A DNA stretch of 64,000 nucleotides from Pycnococcus provasolii (GCA_938743325.2 OW568865.1:1-64000), one strand, 5' to 3'. Positions 22,337 to 33,400 are shown, counted from the first letter of the stretch. A program made the numbers and translations. The notes: generated by a model from the sequence alone, not told the origin.

Positions 22337-23319
22337 CTTTTAGTTTTCCGAGCGCGTGCTCGCTCGCCCTGCTTTCGGCGTTGTTCACCACCGCAGAAGC
22401 ATACAGCGAGCGAAAGCCGTTCGAGTCTCACGAGAGCCACATGTGGGCAAAGAACAGCACGCACAAGATGTGCAGGCCCGTTGCGAGCGTCTCGCCTCTC
22501 GTGGGTCCCGCGAGCGGAGGTACCAAAGTTACGCTACAGCCGTTCCAGCAGCTGCCGGAAGACCAAAAGTTCTTCTTCTGCCAGTTTGGAGACACAACCC
22601 TCATCGCCGACTCGTTCTACACGATGCGCGGAAGGCCCGCGATCGTGCGCACGGATCCCCAGGGAACGGACAAAGAGTCCGTGCCGTTGCGCCTTAGCTA
22701 CGATGGCCTGACGTTCACCGACACCGGCGTGGACTACCACTACCACAGCGAGCTGTCCATTGCCCAGGTGAGCCCAGCAGCGGGAACTCTCGCAAGTGGC
22801 ACCGAGGTGATGCTCGAGGTGAGGGGAAAGCTTACGCACAGCAGCTTCAACGACACGTGGGCGACAACCGCGACGTGCCGTTTCGATGAGACGGAGGTGC
22901 CCGCAACGTTCGAGATCATCGAAGGCGACGAGATGTATTCAAAGTTCAAGTGCGTCGCACCTGCGGTCGTCAACGTGGGCGTGGTTGACCTGCGCGTGTC
23001 GCTCGATGGACAGTCGTACTCGAAGAACCGCGCGACGTACACGTACCTGTACTCGGCGAAGGCTGAGGAGGGCGAGAGTGCCGACCTTGAGATGAACCAG
23101 ATGCCGCGCAAGTTCGGCGAGCCGACCGAGGTGGCTCCCACCGTCTACCAGACGACGTTCTACGACTTCTACGGCTTCTACGAGTTCTCGCTCTACGACT
23201 TCTACGGACTCGTGTACGCGGCGGATGCTCACGACAGCAATGGAGTGAACGACGTCTCAGAGCTGCCCGTGGCGTCGACGACGATCAAGATCTCGGAGCT
23301 TTGCATGGTGGCGCTGGCT
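22337..23319 (+). pseudogene. IPT/TIG-domain extracellular protein, truncated at both ends
   Basis: A hydrophobic leader (LALLSALFTTAEA, near 22350-22400) looks like a signal peptide but has no in-frame ATG before it; the first ATG is at 22441. Two IPT/TIG immunoglobulin-like domains follow. The first starts VASVSPLVGPASGGTKVTL and the second IAQVSPAAGTLASGTEVML, each ending in a beta-strand pattern (YDGLTFTDTGVDYHYH; LDGQSYSKNRATYTY). Such domains occur in plexins, receptors and many algal surface proteins. The coding text stops making sense near 23319, where an unrelated frame takes over. The 5' side abuts the tandem 134-bp repeat. Most likely it is an internal fragment of a larger surface protein gene. 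Confidence 0.7.
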
Positions 23320-24593
23320 CCCGCCGTGGGCCCTACGCGCTCAATTATGCGGGCGTGTTGATGTCTCCCGCGACGGAAGCCGACATACGTCTTGCCTTCG
23401 CCCCGCTACTGACTGCTGCTAAGGCCAATGGTGTACGTCTAATCTTAGGCCAACCTGGTGGCACAGACCAAACTGAGAAGATTGACAGCGTTGCTTCTGG
23501 TATCGTAGAGTCAACGCTAAGCAAACGTGACATCCAAGATGACAAAATACGCAAATTCGTCATGAATCAGCGTCTCGATCACGTCCGCACAAGGGGGAAT
23601 GCGGAGAAACCACGAAACCGCGAGGTCGTGCACAACAACGTGGACAGTGGGATGCCCATTCGTGTGTTTTCTTTCATGAGAAGTGAAAAAGAAATGACAT
23701 TAAATGCACAGCAACTAGGTGTGGCTCTCGCCGTGTGCGCCGAGGCGGCACACATCATCCGTAGTGGGAGGTTGCCGTGTGCTTTGCCAAATTCTGTTGA
23801 CAAAAAATTCTACGACAACTTGCATGCCTTGTTTAATGGCATCGACACGAAACGAGTGTTGCAGGAGTGGGGCGTCGATGAAGCACCCGATGAAGCATCG
23901 CTCGTACAAGCGAGAAATTCGATCAACACAAGTTTGTGTGACCACAATTGCGTGCGGAAGGGGCGGCTCCTCATCTCCACAGGAGCGTGGAGGGCGATGG
24001 AGGTGGTGACAGCTCGCCGCGACGATGACACTTCGACTGGCGCATTAACCACGACGGTGCTCGAGCCGTGGATACAGCCAGTGTGCAGAGACAGCGCATC
24101 GCACGGCAAAAAGGACAATCAACCTTTCCACGATCAGCCATCTCACCCACCACCTCCAGATTCAACTTGCACACTTGGCGCCTTCACGGCTGTCGTGGGC
24201 TGCGATGCCGCCAAATGCGTCACGTGCAAGGAGCAATTCGACGGAAACCCTGTACGAGACGCGAGGGTCGGCCTCTTCACACACCCGAATCGCGGATGTC
24301 TACTCTCTCTTCGGAGTTCGTCCGATGGTTGCCACGGGTGTGTCGTGTGCGACTCTAAGTGCGTCCGAATGTGCGCAAACAACACATGTGCGTGGGGCGC
24401 GGCTTGCACCGAGCACGCCGACGTTATCTTCGACAAATCAGGGTTTTGCGTTTGGTGCGGAGGCGGCTCAACACTCGCTAGGGCGCACTGCACGGCGGCT
24501 CACGTGTTACGAGCAGCCGAACTCGATTTCGGGCCGGTAGTGCCGGCTAACGTCACGGTGGCTGATGACGTCGCGGACAAGGAGGGAGAGTGA
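23301..24593 (+). CDS. Unrecognised 430-residue protein with Cys-rich C-terminus
   Basis: A long frame overlapping the end of the IPT/TIG fragment in another frame. The first 270 residues are helical in character and mixed in charge, with no motif I know. From about residue 290 there are some 18 cysteines in CxxC, CxxxC and HxxxxxxxxC spacings (CDAAKCVTCKEQF, CHGCVVCDSKCVRMCANN, CVWCGGG), typical of a multi-zinc module. The last residues (DVADKEGE) come from the start of the 188-bp dispersed repeat at 24581, so the true end is replaced or lost. It could be an accessory protein of an unknown mobile element, or a gene fragment bounded by rearrangements. Confidence 0.4.
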   Translation: MHGGAGSRRGPYALNYAGVLMSPATEADIRLAFAPLLTAAKANGVRLILGQPGGTDQTEKIDSVASGIVESTLSKRDIQDDKIRKFVMNQRLDHVRTRGNAEKPRNREVVHNNVDSGMPIRVFSFMRSEKEMTLNAQQLGVALAVCAEAAHIIRSGRLPCALPNSVDKKFYDNLHALFNGIDTKRVLQEWGVDEAPDEASLVQARNSINTSLCDHNCVRKGRLLISTGAWRAMEVVTARRDDDTSTGALTTTVLEPWIQPVCRDSASHGKKDNQPFHDQPSHPPPPDSTCTLGAFTAVVGCDAAKCVTCKEQFDGNPVRDARVGLFTHPNRGCLLSLRSSSDGCHGCVVCDSKCVRMCANNTCAWGAACTEHADVIFDKSGFCVWCGGGSTLARAHCTAAHVLRAAELDFGPVVPANVTVADDVADKEGE

Positions 24594-24824
24594 GAGAGTC
24601 CCGATTCTGCTGCTTCGGGAACGACTTTTCTTTTTTGTCGGGGAACTTGTTGTCGGGAACTTGTCCCCCGTTTTGTAGGGGCGTACAGGTCGAGACGACT
24701 GAAGACGCTCGATCGGTTTCGACCTTTTCTTGATAGATCCACACAGGTGACCCACACCCCCCCTACTAAGATACCCTACTTGGTTGTCGGGAACTTGTCC
24801 CCCGTTTTGTAGGGGTGTACAGGT
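24581..24824 (-). repeat. 134-bp-family repeats, about two units
   Basis: 24581-24768 matches 10232-10419. Two successive unit starts (TTGTCGGG) at 24650 and 24784 are 134 bp apart. The second unit runs straight into the duplicated 1,362-bp block. Confidence 0.88.
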
Positions 24825-26186
24825 CGAGACGACTGAAGACGCTCGATCGGTTTCGACCTTTTCTTGATAGATCCAAACCCCTTTTTTCTTCCTTTCTGGA
24901 GAATGGAATAATTGAGTTTTAGCATGGTCCTAGTGGTGCAAGACCAAGGGCGAATCCCCAAAGTGGTCGGGGGCGTGCCGACCAAAAATTAGTGGGGCAG
25001 TTAGTGGGGCAGACTAAATCGCCCGTTATAACAGGAGAGTATTTCTAGGAAGCACGACCTGAGTGCCCGTACTCTCGTACCGGTTTGGTGGAGGGCCGAC
25101 CTATCGCCCCGTTGTTCTCCGCCGACCTAACGCCCCGTTGTGGAGAGGTCCTCCTGGAGGTGATCGTTTTTTCGCCACCTCCAGGAGGACCTCTCCTGGA
25201 GGTGGCGAAAAAACGACACCATCTCCGCCATCGCCATCACCACTCACCACCTAGTCACGTATCTTTTCGCCGCTCCGTACTGCGTGTCGCTGATGGTCAT
25301 ATCGTACGCGCTGACGGACTTTGCGACGGTTCCCGCGGCACCTCCGACGCGGAAGAACCACCGCGCCACCTCCGGTGTGCACAGTTTTGTCAATATAGGC
25401 TTTAGATGTAGTAGTGGACAACAGTTGAACGCCGCAATACAATGATGAAGTCGGAGGAAGGATGGTTGGTGTTTGCAAGCCTCAAGTCAACACGCACAAT
25501 ACGATCAATCATCGCTGGCGCCGTGCCTCTCGAGGTGAGAGTGTGGAGTCACCAAAACACGCAACACGCTGCCGCTGTTCTTCAGGATGATGATGGTGAT
25601 GAACTCTGCTGCTGTGATGTCAGCCGCTATTTCCCTTATCATCATGCTCACATCATCACAAGCCACGCTCACTTTTGCGGCGGACATGAACGAACCAGTC
25701 ATGGCCAACACGCCCGTCGCACCAAGAACGGATACCATGATCAAGGCGATCGTCAACGGAGTTACCACGCCACCTGACAAAATTCAACTCGCCACGTGGG
25801 ACAATACCTTGCTGGAGTCGAATGCGCGTGAAATTGAGAACGACATGGCGAGGCGCACGGAGCTCGAGGAGGCGTCGTCCGCGAATGGAGGTGTCGAGGC
25901 GACGAACGGACAGGAGGGAACGTACGTGCGTGGTGCGTCTAAGCCACCGATGGCGTACGGCGTGCCTCTGGAAATTGGACCGAACGGCGTGGGGTCGAAG
26001 GACAACGGAACGCACTACCAGCTGTTTGACGGCGCACACATCCGGAAGATGATGATTGATGCACCACAGACTACGTCGCTCACGATCCACTTCAGCGTGT
26101 TTTATATCCCACAGTGCGCCGATGGCGCGTGCGACCTGTTCATCTACAGCAACGAAGGGACGACGCTGTACTACACGCACGACGAC
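24825..26186 (+). repeat. 1,362-bp duplicate of 11579-12940 (427-bp element plus 5' half of the protease gene)
   Basis: Offset 13,246 bp. Every translated frame I compared is identical, so the copy is recent or maintained by conversion. It includes the 427-bp element with both hairpins, the 5' region and the first 200 codons of the protease gene (frame from 25587), and ends inside the codon after YYTHD. Only the signal peptide and propeptide are represented. The catalytic domain is absent. Confidence 0.93.
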
Positions 26187-26843
26187 GTTTTTCTGTGTTT
26201 TTGTATTATCACAAATATGATAATAGCGATAATGATGATAGTAGCCCTAACCCTGATAATGATGATAGTAGCGTGCCGTTGCCGCTACTCGTGGAGTTGC
26301 CGCCACCAAAACCTCGCACGGCCCACCCCAGGTTTGCGCCGGCGGGTCCGCAGCGCCAGGGTGCAACCCACTCACTGCTCTTGCTCTCACGTGCGCGCTG
26401 CGTTCGATGGCATCTGCGACGGTAGCGCCACGACGACCCGGCGAGGTGCACATTCCTCGCCGACGCCGACGCCGACGGCACCACCACCATCACCGTCGTC
26501 GTCATCAGCGGCAGCGGCAGACGACAGTGGGAATGACACGGGAGGGGGGGGGGGGGGGGGGGGGGAGGGGAAGAAGCTTGGCCTCGATCGCCTCATTATG
26601 GATCGAGAGGTGATGGAGAAGAACAAGGCGACTCTTGGCTTTGGACAAGATCCGAGGCGTTGGATCCTCGCCAAGAGCGCCTACTTAGAGCGACCGGCTC
26701 GCACAGCCGTGAATGCTGAAGGTGCGGCCGGGGCTGGGGCTGGGGCTGGCGGAACATCGACGTCCAGGTCTTTTCCCGCGCGCTCCACTTTCATAGCGCC
26801 TGAAAATGGTCGGGAAGGATTCGGGGTTTGGATTCGGGGTTAG
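26187..26843 (+). pseudogene. Degraded gene segment fused to the protease duplicate
   Basis: The protease frame runs on to 26843 through unrelated sequence. Within it are a repeated AATGATGATAGTAGC word (near 26230-26275), a proline-rich stretch in a second frame (PLPLLVELPPPKPRTAHPRF, near 26278), a G-run (about 26545-26570), and a codon-like stretch KKLGLDRLIMDREVMEKNKA continuing to FGQDPRRWILAKSAYLERP (about 26570-26700). I do not recognise the parent gene. Confidence 0.3.
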
Positions 26844-26871
26844 TCCTAACCCTAGATGGGCCTGAGAAGGG

Positions 26872-26920
26872 GGTCATGACCGGGTCACGGGCATGACGGT
26901 CATGATGACCCGGTCATGAC
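26872..26920. repeat. Inverted repeat of GTCATGAC words
   Basis: GTCATGACCGGGTCA at 26873-26887 pairs perfectly with TGACCCGGTCATGAC at 26906-26920. Two further GTCATGA-type words lie within or just after it. Confidence 0.8.
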
Positions 26921-27009
26921 GCGTCATGACCACCCCGAAAATCGTATGACTAGGTAACGGGGCAACTATAGCTGAGTCTGAGCAGAGGCAGAATCGTGCG
27001 GAGCCCGTT

Positions 27010-27091
27010 TTAGTTGCTGGAGAGGAATCCCAAAGGGACAACGATCGCAGCAGCAGCAGCACAGGAGGAGGATCCCAAAGGGACAACGATC

Positions 27092-27122
<31 letters not shown>

Positions 27123-27146
27123 GAGCATCCCAAAGGGACCACGATC

Positions 27147-27178
<32 letters not shown>

Positions 27179-27201
27179 GGAATCCCAAAGGGACCGCGAG
27201 C

Positions 27202-27251
<50 letters not shown>

Positions 27252-27326
27252 GGAATCCCAAAGGGACCACGATCGCAGCAGCAGCAGCAGCAGCAGCAGG
27301 AGAGGAATCCCAAAGGGACAACGATC

Positions 27327-27358
<32 letters not shown>

Positions 27359-27365
27359 ATCCCAC
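27010..27365. repeat. Compound minisatellite: CAG runs separated by a 25-bp word
   Basis: Seven blocks of (GCA)n, n about 4 to 16, alternate with GGAGAGGAATCCCAAAGGGA plus CNACGATCG. On the minus strand each spacer encodes PFGIP flanked by poly-Leu, poly-Cys or poly-Ala, depending on frame. On the plus strand the runs become poly-Ala, poly-Ser or poly-Gln because block lengths are not multiples of three. That argues against a conserved protein. Confidence 0.9.
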
Positions 27366-27984
27366 ACGACCACAACGACAGCAGTCAGCAGTTGGCGCGC
27401 ACGCGCGTATAAATTAGTGTATAAATTAGTTGGGGTCCCTGAGGAAGTGGGCGAACCAACCTCGTTAAAAAAACGGGCTCGGGGGCTTTTATCAAAGCCT
27501 CCTCCACTATAAAACCCGAGAAGGCAACTCGTTAGAATAAATCCAAAACCCGAACTTGAAGACACTTGTCTCGTTCCAAAACCCGAACTGAGAAAAGGGT
27601 GGAAAACCCTTTTTCGTTTGCTTGTAACGAGGGGATCCACAGTTGGTCCTGAGCATAAGACCTACAGGGAAGGGGTCCCGACAACTGAGTAAGGTTCTGA
27701 CCAGGGTTTCTGACTAGGGTTGCTACTAGGGTTACCGTTAGGGTCTCTGATTAGGGTTTCTGTTAGGGTTACGAACGCAACCCTAACCCTAAACCTGACA
27801 GGGAGCGGGCCGAGTTGGTTTCCAAAAAGGAACTGACAGGTGGCCCCGGGATCCTCAGATCCACGTGTGAGATCACCAGTTGGGGAGGCAGAAAGTAGGT
27901 TCCCCACGGCCTAAGGCTGCGGCTTACGCATAGTAGGTCAGCGCCAGGCGAGGATCACGGCCCACACTCGGAGGATCCCAGTGC
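27366..27984. other. Region 5' of the Gypsy-type gag, with degenerate telomere-like repeats
   Basis: About 27700-27800 holds at least eight AGGGTT-type words with variable spacers (TTAGGG strand, opposite to the chromosome end), then a perfect CCCTAACCCTAA. The rest is presumably the leader of the retroelement. No terminal repeat matching the sequence 3' of pol could be seen by eye. Confidence 0.5.
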
Positions 27985-30495
27985 ATGCTCACGAGATCAC
28001 AACGTCGTCAAAGACAGATCTCCAACGAGCAAGAGGGACGCGACGTCACTGACGAGGCACCAAGCGTAGACGGCGAGGGTACCGAAGAGCCGACAGCGAT
28101 GAGCGACGGTGGAGATGCAAACGCGAGCGGTAGCAGGTCGTCGCACCTGAGTCCGCTCACGGGATCCGAGACATCGGAGGAGGCGGCGAGGTGGTTGGCC
28201 AACTTCCAACAGTTGTATCAACCGAAGTTGCATAACGCCAATTACCAAACGGTGTTGACGTTCTTGGTGGCGAACACGGCTCAAGGCACGCCGGCGTGGA
28301 CACTACTGCAGGACACGCAGCACGACGCCGATTGGCTCAAGAAAGCGCTTGCCGCCAGCAAGGATGCCGAGACGGGAAGCGAGAGACAGGCAGTGGCGAA
28401 AGCGGCGGCGGAGCTGTTCACTAAATGGGACGGCGCCGTACGTAAAGAATTTGTTACTAAGCGTAACAAGTTAGAGAGTTCCCAACTTCACACGATTAAG
28501 GTGAGTGGGAAGAAGGACCGCCCTGAACACATGGCCAAGTTGATGGAGCAGGAGGTCGAACGCGTCGCGCCGGAGTACAACATGGAGCAACTCCAGCGTG
28601 TCGTGGTAGACGCGTACACTAAGCATTCAGAGCTTCACCAGTACCTCCGGGAGTGGGTGAAGAGCTCCGAAGGGATGGAGGCCGTCTCGACACACGACGA
28701 GGCGCATTCAGACATGTCCGACGTAACACTCCAACCAGAGGAGGTGCAGGACTTGCTCACAGAGAATGCGCGGCGAGTTAAGGCGGAAGGTGAACACCCT
28801 GAGCTGTTTGCCATGGCGACACGTACGCGCCGGCTCACAACGCGACAGGGCATAGCCATTGGGTTAATAAGGGCCATCTCCAAGCAGGCCCAGATCAAGT
28901 GGAACAGGCTCAACCGAAGTGAAGCTGCCGTAGGTGGCGCTCGTCGCGAGGAGGTGAACATCACGCCATACCAATTGGTGAAACAACTCCAGTCGCTCGT
29001 GAAACCAAAGTTTGGCGACACGGCGTGGGAAAACGCAACGTGCGAACTACATCCAGAGGGCAAGCACACCAATGGTAATTGTTCCGTCCACAAGCAAGTG
29101 CACGCCATGTCACAGACTACGCGGCGGAACAGGGTAGCGGCGGTGGCAGAAATTGACACGGCAGCGGTGGCCGCGCCAGTCGGAGGTGGGAGGTGGAACC
29201 CGAACGCAGCCACGGGGCGCGTAGGGGGAGGTGCTCAGCCCACAGGTCAAGTGCCAAGACCAGGTGATTGGGAATGTGGAGTCATAGGGTGCCGAGCCAA
29301 AGGCAACCGAGCGAATTTCGCGTCAAAGACTCAATGTTACATGTGTAACACTCCCAAGGACAAAGCTATGTCAGGAGGGCTCATGCTCGACACTGAGGGC
29401 AAGGTTGTCCCGGTCGGAAGCAAGCCTGGCATTGCCGCCACGGCGTCTGCGGAAGAGGGACGCAAGCAACGTATCGATGCGGCGGTGGCAGCCGCATTGG
29501 CTGAGAGGGACGAAGAAGCGGCGGTGGCGGCAGCCGTTGCCGCGGCGTTAGCTGACGCCGACTTGCAAGGTCACCAGGGTGGCACGCAAGGTAGGAAGAC
29601 GGCTAGCGTGTGCGTGTCAGGTGGGCACGACGAGCCTATGATCAGCACGGCGGCCGCAGCGGACTCCCGAGTCAACGCGCAGCCGTTACCTGAATCATTC
29701 CTCACGCGAGGAGAGAAGCCAGCGCAGAGCCAACCAATAGTGAAGGAATTGGCAGCGGTGCGTGCGCATGGCGTACGTGCAGTGGTGAGCTTACAACTCC
29801 ACAGCGAGGTGGTGGGCGTAGATGAGGCGTCAGTGGGTGCACTCGCAACGAAAGAGTTACCCACAGAGACACCGGAGGCGCCGGAGGCGAATGCCAAGGT
29901 AATGGCGGCTGCAGAATTGGTGCGCCAAATTGTCAAGGGCGAAATTAAGGTGCCTCCACACCGTCTCCCTGAGGGCACGGTTGAGTTCCGCCTAGGGAAG
30001 GCGGCGGTACGGGCGCGACGTCCGCTGTCCGATACCGGGTGTAACGTGTGGGTTATTACCGCAAGTTTGTGGAAGAAACTTGAAGGCGCACTTCCACGGG
30101 GTGTACCCACTCTGTCCCACGATCTCACCACAGCGATGGGAGAGGGGAAGGGCGAAGAAGTACCACTCGAGGCGGGCATGACGTGTGCAGTGGCGCCCGG
30201 GACGGAGAACGAAACCTGGATGCCATGTTCAGTGGTGGTGGCGGAGGACAATGCGGTATTTGATTGCCTCATACCCACGTTGTTCCACTACGCCTATAAT
30301 GCGTACGTGGTACCTGCGAAAGGGGTCATGTATTGGAACCCTGACGGTTTGGGCACGACGAGGGTGGCGACGTTGCCGGTGCGAATCAGCAGCCACGCAA
30401 CTTGCACGGCAGTCGACGAGCCGGAACACAACTCACAGGATGGCTCGGGAAACGAGGAGCTCGCGCGCCTACTGGTGGATGCGCTGCGAGCGTAA
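27985..30495 (+). CDS. Gypsy-type Gag with RanBP2-like zinc finger and retropepsin
   Basis: The frame has 836 residues. The first 400 are helical and charged (Gag). Near residues 425-460 the sequence WECGVIGC, then NFASKTQCYMCNTPK, fits a RanBP2-type zinc finger (W-x-C-x4-C-x10-C-x2-C) in place of the CCHC knuckle usual in Gag. A retropepsin-like segment with the DTG triad (LSDTGCNVWVI) sits near residue 680 after a short VEFRLGKAAVRA strand, so the protease is in the gag frame. It acts in particle assembly and maturation of this element. Confidence 0.75.
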   Translation: MLTRSQRRQRQISNEQEGRDVTDEAPSVDGEGTEEPTAMSDGGDANASGSRSSHLSPLTGSETSEEAARWLANFQQLYQPKLHNANYQTVLTFLVANTAQGTPAWTLLQDTQHDADWLKKALAASKDAETGSERQAVAKAAAELFTKWDGAVRKEFVTKRNKLESSQLHTIKVSGKKDRPEHMAKLMEQEVERVAPEYNMEQLQRVVVDAYTKHSELHQYLREWVKSSEGMEAVSTHDEAHSDMSDVTLQPEEVQDLLTENARRVKAEGEHPELFAMATRTRRLTTRQGIAIGLIRAISKQAQIKWNRLNRSEAAVGGARREEVNITPYQLVKQLQSLVKPKFGDTAWENATCELHPEGKHTNGNCSVHKQVHAMSQTTRRNRVAAVAEIDTAAVAAPVGGGRWNPNAATGRVGGGAQPTGQVPRPGDWECGVIGCRAKGNRANFASKTQCYMCNTPKDKAMSGGLMLDTEGKVVPVGSKPGIAATASAEEGRKQRIDAAVAAALAERDEEAAVAAAVAAALADADLQGHQGGTQGRKTASVCVSGGHDEPMISTAAAADSRVNAQPLPESFLTRGEKPAQSQPIVKELAAVRAHGVRAVVSLQLHSEVVGVDEASVGALATKELPTETPEAPEANAKVMAAAELVRQIVKGEIKVPPHRLPEGTVEFRLGKAAVRARRPLSDTGCNVWVITASLWKKLEGALPRGVPTLSHDLTTAMGEGKGEEVPLEAGMTCAVAPGTENETWMPCSVVVAEDNAVFDCLIPTLFHYAYNAYVVPAKGVMYWNPDGLGTTRVATLPVRISSHATCTAVDEPEHNSQDGSGNEELARLLVDALRA

Positions 30496-33400
30496 AGACC
30501 TCGCCATCGGCTGAGGGAAGTAGGGAAGGGGGGAAAACACGAAGGGTTTATGGTTTGAAGAGATGGATAATGTGGCTCGGAGTGCTGTGGGTACTGGCGG
30601 TGGCAATGTCCACACCCAGCACGGGCACGTCCGCAAGTAACGTCAACGAAGACGCGACCACGTGGGCCGAGAGTACAGGTGGAGGCACGTTCGAAGACGA
30701 GGCGAGAAGGAATGGCTGGACGCATCCACCGCGGCGCATCAAGTGGAACAAGTCCCAAGCCAGGAGGATGAAGAAAATGGTGGATACCAAGCACCCGGCA
30801 CGGCGAGGGTGGATGGCGGGCGCGGTGCTAACCGTACTGCTCGCGTGGCTCGTGTTGTTTGAAGTCAAGATGTGGCTGGCAACCGTGGTAGCGCTGACGC
30901 TAGTTGGAGGAGCTCACGTCAAGCGCCAAGTGTGGGCAGTTTGCACGGTGACGAGCGAGACAAAAGTCGCGCCAAGGCGCCCAGCACGGCTCATAGACGC
31001 AATGACGCCATACGGTGACGTCGGGCTGGAAGAGAGCGTGGAGACACGAGACGGATGGATGGTTGCGTCACGATTGACTGAGGAGCAAAAGGTGGAATTG
31101 TTGGAACTGTTGAACAGGAATAAAGGAGCGTTTGCGTGGAGCAATGACGACATTCCGGGATACAGTGGGGTTGACGGACCGTTCAAGATAGATGTAACGG
31201 ACAAGTCAGTTGAAACCCGCCAACGCCAGAGGAGGTTGAACAAGGCGGAACAAGAGAAGGTGGATGAATGGTACCAAGCGTTTCTGGACGCGGGGTACAT
31301 TCGGGAATATAAGTTGGGAGAGCACCAGTACGGGCTCCACGCAATGAACACCACGGTCGCAGCTAAGAAAGATGCGAAGACCGGAGAGTGGACGGATTGT
31401 AGGGTGTGTGCGGATTCGAGGAGTGTGAACGCCATTACCATACGGGACAGGCGGGGTATGCACCGTGCCGATGACCAGATCGCGCGCCTTTCAGCGGCGA
31501 AGTACATCACCGCGGTGGACCTGCGGAAGGGTTTCAACCAGGTTCCCATGGACCCCGGTAGCATACACCTTACCCAGTTTTGGTGGAAAGGCAAAATCTA
31601 TGTATGGGAGCGGATGACGTTCGGTTACGTCAACGCGGCTGCCAAGTTCCAAACGGTAATGGACCGAGAACTGGCGGTGGCGAGATTGGACAACGAAACC
31701 ACCTGCTACATAGATGACCTGTGTGTACACCACGATGAGTGGAGTGACCATTTGAAGGCACTTGAGCGTATGTTCGCCATGTGTAACACCACAGGTTTGA
31801 GGTTACACCCAGACAAGAGTAAGTTCGGGTTGGCGACTGTGGAGTTCCTAGGACACAAGGTGGGTGGGAACGGCGTTACACCAGATGAGGCCAAGGTCAA
31901 GGCGATTATAGGTATGGGGAGGCCAGAGAGTGCCAGTGACTTAAGGTCACAGCTCGGCCTAATCTCCTACTACCGGTCTTTCATCCCTAATGCGTCAGCA
32001 ATGATTGAAGGAATGAGACCATTGCTCAAGAAAGGTGCAGTATGGGTGAAGGGTGCGTGGACCGACGAGCACCAAGCCCAGTTGGACGAGTTGAAAGAGA
32101 AGTTGGCAACGCCCGGCGTAGGGTTGTTCCACTTCGACGATGAGCTGGAGACGCACGTCTATACCGACTTTAGTTCGTACGGCATAGCTGCCGTGCTAGC
32201 TCAAGTGGGACCGGACGGGAAGGAGAGGCTGTGCGCGTGTATCTCGCGTAGCCTAAACGTACATGAAGCTAAGTATCCATCGTATTATGGCGAATTGCTC
32301 GCTGTGACGTGGGCGTTACGTACGTTTCACCCCTACATCTGGGGAAGGCATATCAAGTTGATCACGGACCACCAACCTTTAGTTTGGTTGATGGACTCCT
32401 CTCAGAAGAAAAATGCACACCACACGAGGTGGGCATTAATGGTGGAACAATATGACTTGGTGGTCATTCACAGGGCTGGAGCGTCGCATGCTAATGCCGA
32501 CGTGCCCTCGCGATTCCCCTTGGCAACGGAGGAAGATAACTCTGGAGCAAGGTTGGATGACGGGGAGGAACGCAACCTGGGCGGACAAGTGAGGCTTGCG
32601 ACGCCTGAAGAGTATGCCGAGTGGTACACAGCAGTTGCTCGTAACCCAGGTAACAAGGCAACTCAAAGTGACCTCAATCTTGACGGAGTCCCCGTCACAA
32701 TTCCCAATCCCAGTCCGGACATGGCGAGTACGGTAGGGAACGGAAAGGGTGAAGAGGTGGGGCGCGCAGTGGCAGGCGCGTTAATTAAGGGCGAACCTTA
32801 TGGTGCAGTAGCACCGCTCAGGGTCACCATGCGCGCGAGCGTGTGCGTGAGCCCCGCTGACAAGGTTAGCCACGAAGTGTGTGCTATGGTCAATGACGCC
32901 GTAGAAGATGAGACGGTGGAAACGCCGCTGACGGAGTGGAGGCGCCGGCTGAAACATGTCGTGCGAGGCGAATTGTTGCCGTCAACGGATCATGTTGGCA
33001 ACGCAATATGGAGTTCTCCTGTAGTGGTGGTTGAAGGACCGGGCGTGTGCGGACGAGGCGTTCACGCCGCGTGGCAGTCAGGACTACAAGTGAACATGTG
33101 CGTTTCTGTGGAGACGTACCAGCTGAGAGAGCAGATGCGTGACGAGTACGTGCGCGCAAGGCTTCCACCTGGATGGGTGGCGCAACGCACTGATTCGGGC
33201 GTCGAGCAACTGTGGTGCCAAGCGTGGCAAGACAATAACGCCAACGTCACGGAACTCGTTGAGCGCACACGGGCGGTGGCCTGTGGCGCCGAAGTGGTGG
33301 TGGCTGGTTTGATGGCGGACGAGGCGGAGCTCGACGCAGACACTCGGTGGTGGAAGCGAATAGCGAGCGCCAACGCCGCAGTGGTAATCGAGACGCATGC

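Noticed and set aside
25587-26843. 418-codon frame as a complete protein
   Set aside because: It joins a duplicated protease leader to unrelated debris at 26186; no coherent second half.
27985-30495. Gag frame considered as a domesticated host gene
   Set aside because: It is directly followed, with overlap, by a full pol frame, as in a retroelement.
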